A DNA stretch of 64,000 bases from Brugia malayi (taxonomy: Eukaryota; Nematoda; Chromadorea; Rhabditida; Onchocercidae): the NCBI RefSeq assembly GCF_000002995.4, contig NW_025062476.1, positions 11,034,501 to 11,098,500 on the forward strand. Reading direction: 5' to 3'. Every line of letters begins with the position of its first letter. The first letter of the stretch is position 1. The notes below the pieces were generated by a model, which was given only the letters and a program-made list of their open reading frames with translations, was not told the origin of the DNA and did not search any database. Positions 48,079 through 59,754 of the stretch are shown piece by piece. The translations under genes and the position numbers were made by a program.

Positions 48079-49270
48079 GATTTAGAGTTGAACTTTCTAT
48101 AGAAATATTGGAAATGTTGCGGGAGTTGAGAGCAATTGTTCTTGGTCTCTGAATTCCTTCATTTAGTATATTATTCAAATAACTGTGGTATTGTGATAAA
48201 GCTACTAAACTGGAAGCTATGATCTATATATATGTTCATTGCAGCTAAAACTTTGACTTCGTTTTTATGCCTAGTGAAATCGGAGCAATTTTTCTTCGTC
48301 CTTGCAGAAAAAGTCAATTTGAATTTTTGAAAACTATATAAATTTTTTCATTCGAATATGAATGTTTCTTCATGTTTGATCTGTAAGTACATGCTATGTA
48401 GGATAGTTTTTCCAAACGGTTTTGTTTTTAAATCTGCCGTTTCTTTTTGAGTAAAAAAAATTTTTTCTTCACACCTACCTCTTTCTTTTATAATTGCAGC
48501 TATTTTCTTCATTTTTAATCCATAGCTCTGTTTGTATTTTTCATGTTAAATTTTCCCAGTTACTTTTTATTCTTTATGCTTTTGAAAAATCTCTGTCTTT
48601 GCATTCCACTTCCAATAAAAATTTTAGCTTTCTTTATGGTTTTTTAAGCCATTACTTTTATATGTCTATTTAATGGGTCTTTTGAATTTAAGTTATGCTT
48701 ATTAGGTAGTTTTTAAATGAAAAACAATAAAACCGGAGTTATTTACACAGTTATTTGCCAACAAAAATTTGCAAATTATTTTCATTTGAGAATAATTTGA
48801 AAGGAAAAATGTAGAAAGGATAATTTCGGTGTCGAGATTTATTCATATCTTTTCTATAAACTCTACTAATTTTTATCTGTTTATTTCTGAAAATTTTATA
48901 ATAATCATGGAACAATAAATTATGAAAAATCCTTCAGTAGTTCTATATGTGATGAAGCAATGAATGTGATAAGGATAAGATAATTTTGTTGTCAAAATGG
49001 ATTAAAATACTTATTCATTTAATGCTTATTTTTCTAAATGATAAAACATCTGTGTTTATCACATCAATGACATTAGTTTTTTGTCATTTGAATGATTATG
49101 TTGCATATTTTTGTGATTGCAATAGTAAATTCGCAGTGATTATTTGTTTGCATTTTGATTGTTACTTATTAGTTCTAGTGGTGCTTTTATATTTCATAGG
49201 GTAATTTTATATGTTGTCATACTTATCACTTTGCTTATTTCATTTTATTTTGGGGAATAAATATTTATAG

Positions 49271-49453
49271 ATAATATTGGTTCATTTGTTACCGGAAGAA
49301 TTTGAATTAATATCCGGTAAATATGGTTGCTACCTGGAAATTATAGAATGCTATCATTTCATACCATTGATAATTGCTTTTGTTTTGTGGAATTTTTTGA
49401 TGTTTCAAAGGCAAGCATTATTTTCAAAGTTCTGTATGAAGTGTTCATATTAG
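49271..49453 (+). other. Candidate 5' exon, possible membrane segment
   Basis: After an acceptor TTTATAG the sequence is open for 60 codons with LPEEFELISGKYGCYLEIIE and then a hydrophobic run HFIPLIIAFVLWNFLMF. A possible donor (CCG|GTAAAT) lies at about 49315. It could be an upstream STARD7 exon, but no frame-consistent join was demonstrated. Confidence 0.2.
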
Positions 49454-50030
49454 TGTAAAATAAACCACTAGAAAATTATTATGAATAAAATTAAGTTTCC
49501 TTTAGGAAAATATTGTTAAATCAACCTAAAGTTATTATTATTTTATTTCTGTTCTCTTATTTGTGATAAATTTCATCACGATAAATTATATAAATGTATA
49601 ATCCTTCAACTTTTTTATGTCATCACATAAAATGCAAAGTATCATTTCAAATAGCATCCACATATACGTAAGGTTTTCCATAGAATTCAAGAACTAACCT
49701 TATCACTTGATATAATGATAAAGAATAAAGTGGAGATAAAAAATAGTGATTTATTGAAGGATGAAAAAACGAACACAATTCGTATTAATCCATATAAAAG
49801 TAGTTTTATCTCCTTCGTATATTTTTTCTGGTTGAATTCGTAGATTAATAAATGAATGAACTAATGCCTGCAATTGGTGGAAAATGAATCTTAGCAACTG
49901 TTATATTATTTTATTTAACAAAAATTAAATACTGAAATAATTTTTTCCTCATTAAATTTTCAGTTTTTTCGAATTGATATATTTGAAGTATTGGAAAATA
50001 GTTGATAAAAATTTGGAAGTACAACAGCTA

Positions 50031-52987
50031 ATGCTACAGTTTGGTTCATCATCACAAGCAATCCGAAACCGGTTATTATATTTATTTTTTGAAAGGATTA
50101 GAAAAACACAGCTGTGCAAATGGCATATTTGGATTGGATGGAGAAATTATGAAAAACAGTGGCGGCAATGGTAGTTTTTTTTTTCTTTTTTTGCATTATT
50201 CTATACAATTTTTTGACTATCTGATGTGGGTGTTGCCAGTTAAAAAAAAAAGAAAAAAAAAAGGAAGCTGATTTGTTGATATGAAATATCATACATTTAA
50301 GGAATGAAAAGAAGCGAAGCAGTTTTTATTTCATATCCCAAATGGGACGGTTCGCTTTTTGAATATGTTACTGTTACTAAATTCTAGAATTGATACTTTT
50401 TCCAAAGAAATAATATTTAAAGACATTTTTTTATAATATTTATAATTTATAGAAAATTTTATATATTTTTTTCTTTCTTTCGTGTCTTAATATGTAACAT
50501 ATTTTAGCCATAGTAAAGGACGTATTACATTTATTGCTTTGTAGGTTTCATTGGCGGCCACAATTTCTGATAGCTATTACAGCAGCTGGTTTTTCATTTC
50601 AACAAAATGGAATCTCAGATGAAATGATAATGGCAGAAGCAAAAACGAGTACAAATAATGATTGTGAAGATTGGGAAGTTGGTTACTCAGTGTATTTTAT
50701 TTTCATGTCATTCTTAAAAATACAGATTTGACTTTTCATATTCCTTTTTTTTTTCTTGATCTTATATTTACCTTTGAATATTTTCATTTTAAAGATTTTC
50801 CTCATTGTTTTTATTCTATTTAAAAGTCTGATCACTTTGCACACGCTGTCTTTGCTTTGATATCTCGAAAGTTTCACTTTATATTATTCATCTTATTGGG
50901 TAATAAAGTGAACTGGAAAAAAGTTTAGCAGAAACAAATATTTTTTTTAAGGTTGTGCGTAATGAAGGAAATTCGAAAGTATTACGAAGGTTGCATGCTG
51001 GTACCGGTTTATATGAATTTCGCTGCTCAGGTTCATACGAGTAGGTTTTCATAACTATTAAATCATTTTGAATAACTATAATTCTTGAACATTATTTTGA
51101 CGTATACGTCAGCGTTTTAATTTAAATATCGGATACATTTCTTTTTTCTTTTGTCAATAAATATCACTATTGGGATACATATTTCAAACAGATTACTTCA
51201 GATAAGACTAAGTGTTTTCAGTGATATTACGGCCAGTGATTTTGTGGATGCTCAAATGGATTTAGCTTTCCGGAAGAAATGGGATCCAAATGTTGAAAAA
51301 TTGGAGTTAGTTCGAAAAGATGATGATACCGATTCGGAATTGATCCATTGGGTTGCTAAGTTTCCTTATCCAATGTATCCACGTGAATACGTATTTGTAA
51401 GACGAAGGTATGAGTGTGAATTGGATTTAAAATTTGTGAAATAGCGATTTCTGAGAGAGCAAAGAATGTCATATCAATTTTACATTTCAGTTTTTTTTTT
51501 TTTTTTTTCTATTACAGAATGATTGAAACTTCATTAAAATTCATTAAAATCCTACATGCTTACAAACTACGAAGTATTTATAAATAATTAGTGATTCGCT
51601 AATTTTTATAAAGGATATTTCAATGCTACGATTGCAAAACCATATGAGAATTGCTAAATCATATTAAAAAAAAAGTTAGAAGTATGCATTCATGGACGCA
51701 TAACACATTCATGTATACATGTAACATTGCAAAATACTTTAACAGAAATATTAAGTAGCAATGAATACATTGTCGAATGGTTTTTGGAATGTATTCTGCT
51801 TCCACGTTTTTGCTTTTTTTATATGGTTTCCATTTACTATAACATTTAGGTCAAATCAATTATGTTTGATATTATTGAATAATGATTTGCATTAGCTCAA
51901 AATTTACGATCATGTGACCAAAATGATAGTAATTAAAATAACATTTTGTCGTGGTTATTCTAACAAATATATTTTTGTTAAAGGTTTAATAACATATTGA
52001 AGTATTCAGATACATTGATGAAAAGGATCATTGTATTGTGATAGCAAATTGTGCGGTAGCAGATAGTGCTAATATTATTCCACGGTGTGAAAAGAAATAT
52101 GTACGTGTGGAGACTTATCGGTCGATAATGGTAGTTCGAGCTCATAAAACTTTTGATTGTAAAGGATTCGATTATGTTCTTTCATATCATGATAATCCTG
52201 AAAGTAATATACCGAAATATGCCTATAATTGGTTGGTTAATTATGGTGGACCGTATTATCTTCGTCAGGTAGCAATAGTTAAATTTTATTAACACCTGCA
52301 TTTTTTTCCTGGTTTTGAAAGAAATTAAAATTTATAAAGCTTTAAAAAAAACTTAACGTGAAGAAAGGATTGAAAAAAATTCTTTTTAAGGAATATAAAT
52401 TTAGTTAGTTATGGAAATTTTTTCTTTTTAATAATGATGAAAGAAAAAGGATTTATAAAGTATCAGTATCTCTTAGTGTATCCCATTGCATTAAACAACA
52501 TTACTAATTACTAATTTAGACTAAATTTTATTATAAATTTTGTACTGTTTTAGATTAAATTTGTGATAAGAAAAAAAATGTATGAAAATCAAACAAAACT
52601 GATTAGCATGTGTGATTAGGGCATTGTTTTTGCAGCTTTTTTCATATGATATGCGTGACTTTATTTAAGGTTCATGATGCTGCAAAGAAATTAGAACAAC
52701 AACGAGTTGAAAAGTCGATTAACAACACTGAGACAATAAAAGCAGACAAGCCAAAAGCAGAAGTTTCGAGTAAGTTATCAAATAACGAGGACAATAGCGA
52801 GCAAAAAGTTGATTCACCAGATTTATCGAAAATGACTGAAAAGATACCAGAGTCAACGGAGGAAGATGCAGAAGCATTTGATACTGCTGATCTCGAATTC
52901 GAGGTATTATCTTCTCCCGATATGCTCTTGTATGACAGAAAACCGATATCTTCACTTTTAGATGAGTACTTTGTTTTTGTTGATTAG
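50031..52987 (+). CDS. STARD7-like START-domain lipid-transfer protein (6 exons)
   Basis: Exons 50031-50170, 50545-50677, 50952-51040, 51222-51407, 52010-52268 and 52670-52987 join in frame to 374 residues; human STARD7 is 370. The N-terminus MLQFGSSSQAIRNRLLYLFF is basic and amphipathic, as for a mitochondrial targeting sequence, followed by a hydrophobic patch (FLIAITAAGF). The START domain covers about residues 95-275 with DLAFRKKWDPNVEKLELV, HWVAKFPYPMYPREYVFVRR, VRVETYRS and GFDYVLSYHDNPESNIPKY, all close to STARD7. The family carries phosphatidylcholine from ER to mitochondria. The last exon is a polar Glu/Ser/Lys-rich tail. I chose the ATG at 50031 because the upstream AG at 49962-49963 looks like a trans-splice site, but the frame is open back to that site, so a longer N-terminus is possible. 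Confidence 0.9.
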
Positions 52988-53562
52988 TTTCTAAGATTAT
53001 TGAGATCCTTAATTACACTTACTGCTATAGTCCTTCTGAAGGAAGTTAGTGAACTGTTGAAGGTAATGGCCAATTGCGCAATTACCATTCACATTCCAAT
53101 TAGTATTGTTGATACGGTTTGGTAAAACTAAACAATTTATTGTAAAACTTTAAATTCTGCTTTTTTCTTTAGCTTCTGCATTCTTCCGTCCATGTGATTT
53201 TTTTTTTTTTTTTCTAGGATTGAATCTTGCTTGGTAACTTTTTTTGTAGTCTCTTTTTGTTTATTTTTCCAAGCTATTCGATTGCTCTATAATTTGTTAT
53301 TAAATACCATTACAAAATTTTTTCTTCAGTTGTTTATGTGTTCATTATTCTGCCAAAAGCTTGGAAAGATAAATTCTATAAATTGTAATCTGAATAGAAG
53401 GTCGTGTTTTTTTTCTTTTTTTTTGCCGCTTAAGAAATGAATGAATGTATTTAACAGTTTAATTCATTATTTTTCGGCAAATCTCGTGACTGACTTATAA
53501 TTAAATATCGTTGAGATTTTCAGTGTATGTATTATTCCAGTGTTTGTATTTGTCATTTGGTG

Positions 53563-53568
53563 AATAAA
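53563..53568 (+). terminator. Candidate poly(A) signal of STARD7
   Basis: AATAAA about 575 nt after the stop codon, at the end of a T-rich presumed 3' UTR. Confidence 0.35.
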
Positions 53569-53622
53569 ATTACGAGGAATTAATTATTAGAATTGTATAT
53601 TTGTGATTTTAATTCCTTTTAG

Positions 53623-53751
53623 AATTTTTGCTTCCTTTGTATACTGACTTTGCAAAGTTAAGAAACAGGGTTCACCTTTGTTTGCAGGATTTCTATACTC
53701 TTCTGGAACCGGTTAGCGATTCAGCCGCACGAATGTGTTACGTAATACTTG
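53623..53751 (+). other. Orphan exon-like segment
   Basis: Flanked by CCTTTTAG and GTATAT, GC-richer than its surroundings, and open for about 42 codons reading LLPLYTDFAKLRNRVHLCLQ then DFYTLLEPVSDSAARMCYVI. The composition looks like real protein. No family recognised, and no neighbouring exon with a matching frame was found. It could be a first exon of an unseen gene or an alternative 5' exon of phytochelatin synthase. Confidence 0.3.
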
Positions 53752-54371
53752 GTATATGCTTTCGTTTTAATCTTAATTATTATTATCTTGTTATTTTTTG
53801 TTTTTGTTAATCTATTTATAAGAGTTATTTGGCATAAACAATATTTAATTTAACGAATTATAACTATTACATGTAAATTATTTTTGTGCCTTGTAAATCT
53901 GAAATGGTGTAACGGTAAATATGAGTGCTTTTAATAAAATTGCTTTAAATTTTTACTCTTATATTCCTACCTGAACAGATTATACATAATATCGCATCCA
54001 ATTTATACGTTGTCCAAACTCTAAAAATTAAACTTTGAAAATTTTTCAAGGAAATCATCTGATTCATTCCTTATTGTTACCTGCTGCATTAAATTATTAT
54101 TGTCGGTATGGCATTATAATTGTGACCGTCACACAGATTGCTCTAATTATAACTACAAATGTAATTGTTGTTATTATTATAAATACTGTTCATAAATCGT
54201 AGTCACTCTTAAATTAATTTGAATTACGGTGATTTTGGTCACAAACCTGACTGATCACAAACCTTAACTGTAAATTGTGGTTTATAATAATTATTATGGA
54301 TGCCATATGTTCCTTTTTTAACATTTTTCTTTTTTTTTAGCCATTATAATTGTAATTAGGAATTCATTCAG

Positions 54372-55012
54372 GTGACTTTTAGAAAATGTAAAACCTGTTT
54401 TTTAATTGCTCTTACAATTCAATTGCAACAGTTCAATTTGGTCAATATTTTGTTATGTAGTTCTATCATTTTCCTCCAAAAATTTTTTGGTAATAATTTT
54501 TTAGACATTATTGTTATTTTCATGGTTATATTTACTATCCTTCCTAAATTATTTTTTTTTTTTCGCTTTTTTTAACAAATTAATTTTAAAATGAGTTCAA
54601 TTCTATTTCGCAAAATGGAAGTGAATTCACAGTAATAATAGTAATGATATGTAACAAATAATAGTTTATCTATATTATTATTAATAATTATTAATTACCA
54701 CTACTACAGTGATCAGCATTGACTACAATGATTTTTTTCTTTTGCGAATAAGAAAAAATACGCTTCGATATTTTAAATGTTCGATTCCATATTTATTTAT
54801 TCAAACAGCAATTATTTAATAAAATTGAAGTTATAAATGATAATTTATTTAAATGACTTTTAGACCTGAAAATAAAAAACCGGTTTCTTAATTACTCTTA
54901 CAATTTACTGGCAACAATTTAATTTGGCCAATGCTTCTCTATGCATTTGCATCATTTTGTCCCAAAAATTTCCAGGAATTATCATCCATCATTGTTATAT
55001 TTTGACAGTACA
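54372..55012. repeat. Diverged direct repeat pair (about 160 bp)
   Basis: 54372-54530 and 54852-55012 share blocks such as TGACTTTTAGA, TTAATT(G/A)CTCTTACAATT, GCAACA and TTTGG(T/C)CAAT in the same order. An old duplication with substitutions and small indels. Confidence 0.65.
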
Positions 55013-55850
55013 AACATAATATTTCTGCACTTTTATCCTGTTAATCCGATATTTTTACGTTTCAATTGGATCCATTTGATACAATCTGAACAGCGAACAT
55101 TTTCATCGTCATTTTCTCCTTGGTACCTACCTATGTATGTATATATTTCTGGTTTTTAATTAATTTAAATAAAAATTGAAAATTTCAAATTCAAAAATTA
55201 ATAATAGCGAAAAGAAAAAATAAGATACTTGAATAATAAAGTAAGGAATACTACAAATTTGTGATCGATGTTGTTGAAATTTATTAAATTTTACAAATCT
55301 GCAAATATTTAAATTTTTGATAAAAAAAAAACATTATTACAACCATAAACGAATGTAAAATTTGATACAATAGAATTTTCAATACTCGAAAATTATTCCC
55401 TCTTTTGATATCTTTATTTAAAAAAAATAAAAAATAAAATAATTGGCAACAATGAATTAAACGAAATGATGCGACAAATAATTTTTTACCATAAATTTTT
55501 GTTACTTAAGTCTAAATTTATTTGGATTTAAATCTAAAATATTCTATACAATTCTTAAAATTTATTATAAAATGTAATGTATAAAATGCATTTTAGTAAT
55601 GATACTACCATATTCTGAATTTGTCATTGAAAAATAACTAACCTAAAGCATATCTGTGCTGATTATTTAATAATTTATTTCAGTTTGCAATGATAATAAT
55701 CATTCAGTAGTTTGATAATGATTATTGCAATATATACATATACTTTTTTCCCACTCTTATCACTAACAATTCTAAGTCTCTATGACCTTCTTGAAGTTTA
55801 CTACACTAATCACTGATAACAATATTATTATCAGTTATAGCAGAGAATAT

Positions 55851-58800
55851 ATGCAGCATCGTGCAACATCAACTCAAAATTTTTACCGTCGAAAATTACC
55901 ATCGTCCTGCATCAATTTTGCATCATCTGAAGGGAAAAAGCTTTTTATCGAAAGTCTTGTTAAAGGTTTCAATTTTATCAATTATTCATCTATTTGTAAA
56001 AATTTCAATTCTTTTCTTTTTCACAATAGAAAGCTTGTTTTAAACTTAAAAAAATATGTTTAACTTTTTCATATTTGGAGTTGGAATGGTTTTTTTCTTT
56101 ACTTTTTTGTTTCTTTTTTTTATTTAAGTAAAGTTATTCTATTATAAAACTATTCCATTAAAAAATAGACCACAAATTCTGTCCAAAAATTTAATTAATT
56201 GATTTTAAAATATTTTTCTTTTGATCTTTTCTTCATTTTGCAAAATTTCGAGCAGAATATTTCCACGCTTAAATTTTCTTATCAATATAATAAATCTTCG
56301 TATTTGCATTATATCGTTCTTCAATAGTTTTTTTCAATTTCTATTTCCTTTTACTATAGTGAATGATCACTGCATAATTCTTGGTTGTTAATTTGATTTA
56401 TATATTTAATTAATTAATATAATAAATTTTATCACAATCATTACAATATAAGTAATATCATTTAAAATAAATCTGTGTTTCTTTAATCTAATTTTATCTT
56501 TTTTTGCTTCAAATTTCTGCCATAATTTAAAGTTTTTTTATTATTCTATTTTAGGACATGCAAATATTTATTTCCGATTAGCATCACATTTTTTAACACA
56601 GGATGAACCATCATATTGTGGCCTTTCTACTTTGGGTAAATGTTTCAGTTTTTTTTTTTTTAAAGAATACAAAATTTCATTGCCGAATTTTTAATTCTTA
56701 ATATCACTTTAATGTAAACAAAAAATTTTTAATTAATTAAGGCTAGCTAAGAATTAATCACAATTCATTTATTAATAAGTATTGTTGTTCAAAGAAAAAA
56801 GAAATAGACTAGAATTTTTTGCAAAAATTTTTTTCTTTGGCTAATTTCTCAAAATAAAAATATTTCATGATTATCCTATGTCACAAAGGTCAAAGTTTAA
56901 CCTATGGTGATTATTTAGTAATGGTACTAAATGCACTAGAAGTGGATCCAGGTCGAGTATGGAAATCACCATGGCGTTTTTATCATGAAAGTATGCTTGA
57001 CTGCTGTGTACCACTTGATGATATCAAGAAAACCGGAATAACATTATCTCAATTTGCTTGCTTAGCAGAATGCAACAAACTTTACACGGAAGTAAAATAT
57101 GCAAATTCGAAATCAGGTATGTATTTCTCTTTTTTTCATTTTTGTAATCCAAAAAAATGCTAAACAAATGACGTACAATTTCAGTGTTATTATTAACAAC
57201 TATTAAATGAGATTAAAATATTAGAACTTAATTTCAACATTGGTATTTCAAGTAAAAGCATTACTCTTAGCCATTATTTCACATAATTTTCTATAATGTT
57301 TAAAAGCAGTTCACTCAAATTTGATATCCAGAATTCCTGAATATCTTACGAGAAAATGTTAAACAATGTATGGCAGTTGATGATACAATTCTTGTGGTTA
57401 GCTATAATCGTCAAGTATTAGGTCAAACTGGTGCAGGTAATTTTATATAATATTTATTTTCTCATTTTTTTATGAGATTAAATTACATTTATCACTGATT
57501 ATAATTTTATTTTTCAATTTTTTTCTTTTTTGTTTATTTGAGGTCATTTCTCACCGTTAGGTGCTTATCATGAAGAAAGTGATCAAATTCTTATTATGGA
57601 TGTTGCTCGATTCAAATATCCACCACACTGGGTACCATTAACTATTTTAAGGGATGCAATGCTTAGCATTGATACCACCACCGGCAAACCACGAGGTTAT
57701 TAATTTCTTAATACTTTGTTGTTGGTTACTTTGTCTAATTTCATATATTTTGAAAATTTTAAAACTTTCTCTTTATTCCTTCAATATTTAAGTGATTTTT
57801 TTTTAATTAAAAAATTGTTAAAACCAGTCGAATAAAATAAACGTAATTAAATGATGGATGGATTGTACACATTTGTTGCAGGTTATTTACTACTAAAATT
57901 GCGCTCTCACGTACAACAATTAGCTTTACTTCGCTTACAAGGTGATATTAGTGCTTACAAAACACTGGTAGGCATTTAAGTATCTCTTGCTTTCCCACCT
58001 GCTAATTCCTAATGAATCGAAAATAGTATAAGTTAGTCTGCTATTGTTGAATTAGTGCACTGTCGAATTACATTAATTATAATATAAAATTTACTTTTTT
58101 TCTAGCATAGGTGAAATTTAACTTAAAATTATAAGTGATCTTTACTACACTAGAAAAAAGTAGCATTAATTAGTAGAAAAATAACAATTTTTAAACCCAG
58201 TTACAATATATACATATACTTAGTTACTTTAATCCTTTATTAAGAATGACCACTTGAGAATAATAAAGTTAGAAAAAAGATGAGAAATTTGCAGTAGTAA
58301 TCCTTGTGCTAAAACAAGTAATGAGAAAAGTAAACCAAACCAGGTATCAATTAAAAAAAAAATTGTTATTTCGACTGATTTTTCCAATGTTATTTTATTT
58401 TGTTATTATTATTATCATTATTAAAAGTGATAATTACTCTTGAGGTATTAGAATTAATAATAATTAATAACATTTGTTCTTAAAATTGTAACTGATTGTA
58501 ATTATAATAATTATTATTAGCACATTTTACCATCATTGTCTCACTATATTACCAGCTGCTAAAATTTTTATTTTCCGTTCATTGAATTCTACTTATCCAT
58601 TAAAATTCGTAAATGCTGTTTTGAAATTCTGCCTCAAATTTATGATAACATCATTTCTTTTTTCATTCTATTAATACTATGAAAATAAATTCACCTTTTT
58701 CACACCTTAAATTACTTAAATTACTAATCTCAGTTGCAGCTTGCACCACGATTAAAGGAATGGGAGCAATTTCTTGCTGAAGAAGCACTGAGCAATCAAG

Positions 58801-59643
58801 AATTGGAATTTGAAACTGTTTGTGCAGTATTTACGGCTATTTTCATGGGTTATATTGTATTTCACGATTTTTCTGAGGTATATTTGCTAAAAATTTTGCA
58901 GTTTCCTTTTTTTTTTTTTCAAAGATATTTCATCAGCATTTCAAATTTCTTTTATATATAACTCTTAGATTCAATTATCTTTTTCATACTATGAAATACT
59001 TTTTTTTTGTCCTTTGTGATCTGAAATAACTCTTAATATCAGGCATATCAGATTATGCAAGCAGAAGGTAAATGTCATAATAATTGCTCTGACATGCAAT
59101 TAATGAAGCAAACCAATTCATGTGATCATATTTGCCGTAAAATCTTATCTTTGGATACCGCTTCCTATATTACATCTACCGGTGTTTGTGTATTATTATT
59201 AGCTTGGCCGTTGCAGGTTGATAATCGTTTTATCATTTATTTATTAGCTAATTAATTTATTCCTGTTATTTAGATAACATTTCATTATTAATTATTGTCG
59301 TTATTCATTCATTTATGCAATTTCATTCTCATTTTAATTTGTTGAGAAAATATTCCCTATTTATTGCTCATTGAAGTTTCAATAATAATAATTTCCATTT
59401 TTGTATTTAAAAAATTTTTTAATTTTATTATCATAAAATTTTTTCCTCTTTCTACAAAAACGTATCAGTATTTATTTGCAGGAGACATTATCGGAACGTG
59501 TGAGGATACTAAAAAGACGTTTAGAAAATGACCTTAGTAAACTGGATGAAAAATCACTGGAAAAAATAATGACAATTCGTCATCAGATTGAACAGATATC
59601 AAACACCTGTAAAAATGATATTGTGGAATCTTCGAGCAGCTAA
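55851..59643 (+). CDS. Phytochelatin synthase (9 exons)
   Basis: Exons 55851-55965, 56555-56635, 56919-57116, 57332-57436, 57543-57695, 57882-57967, 58734-58877, 59043-59216 and 59482-59643 join in frame to 405 residues. The enzyme is a papain-fold gamma-glutamylcysteine dipeptidyl transpeptidase that makes phytochelatins from glutathione when heavy metals are present. Signatures in order: [20 protein letters not shown], the catalytic Cys60 in [46 protein letters not shown], catalytic His168 in [10 protein letters not shown] and Asp186 in [15 protein letters not shown]. The His-Asp spacing of 18 equals that of the plant enzyme. The C-terminal part has Cys clusters (KCHNNC, SCDHIC) of the kind thought to sense metals, then a charged coiled-coil-like tail. 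The start matches the C. elegans PCS-1 N-terminus and follows an acceptor-like TATAG. Confidence 0.95.
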
Positions 59644-59748
59644 TGTTGTCATTATATCTATTTATCTTTGATCCATTGTTGTAGGTTTTTTTTTTTTTTT
59701 TTTTTTTCTATTTTTCAAGCTAAATTGATTAAAAAAAATATCTGAGAT

Positions 59749-59754
59749 AATAAA
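59749..59754 (+). terminator. Candidate poly(A) signal of phytochelatin synthase
   Basis: AATAAA about 105 nt after the stop, followed by an A-rich run. Confidence 0.5.

Larger units (their letters stand above)
47766..50030. other. Region between the ERMP1-like gene and STARD7
   Basis: Same-strand intergenic stretch of 2.3 kb. It holds a candidate poly(A) signal (48073-48078), two exon-like segments (47797-47855 and 49271-49453) and a trans-splice-like acceptor ATTTTCAG at 49956-49963. The spacing is much larger than typical within nematode operons. Other open frames here (for example 48986-49204) are hydrophobic AT-driven noise. Confidence 0.5.
52988..55850. other. Region between STARD7 and phytochelatin synthase
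   Basis: Contains the presumed STARD7 3' UTR, an orphan exon-like segment (53623-53751) and a diverged pair of about 160-bp direct repeats (54372-54530 and 54852-55012). An acceptor-like AGTTATAG ends at 55840, ten nt before the phytochelatin synthase ATG. No other coding content seen. Confidence 0.5.

Noticed and set aside
48986..49204. 72-codon hydrophobic ORF
   Set aside because: Composition matches AT-rich noise, no splice or start context, no family.
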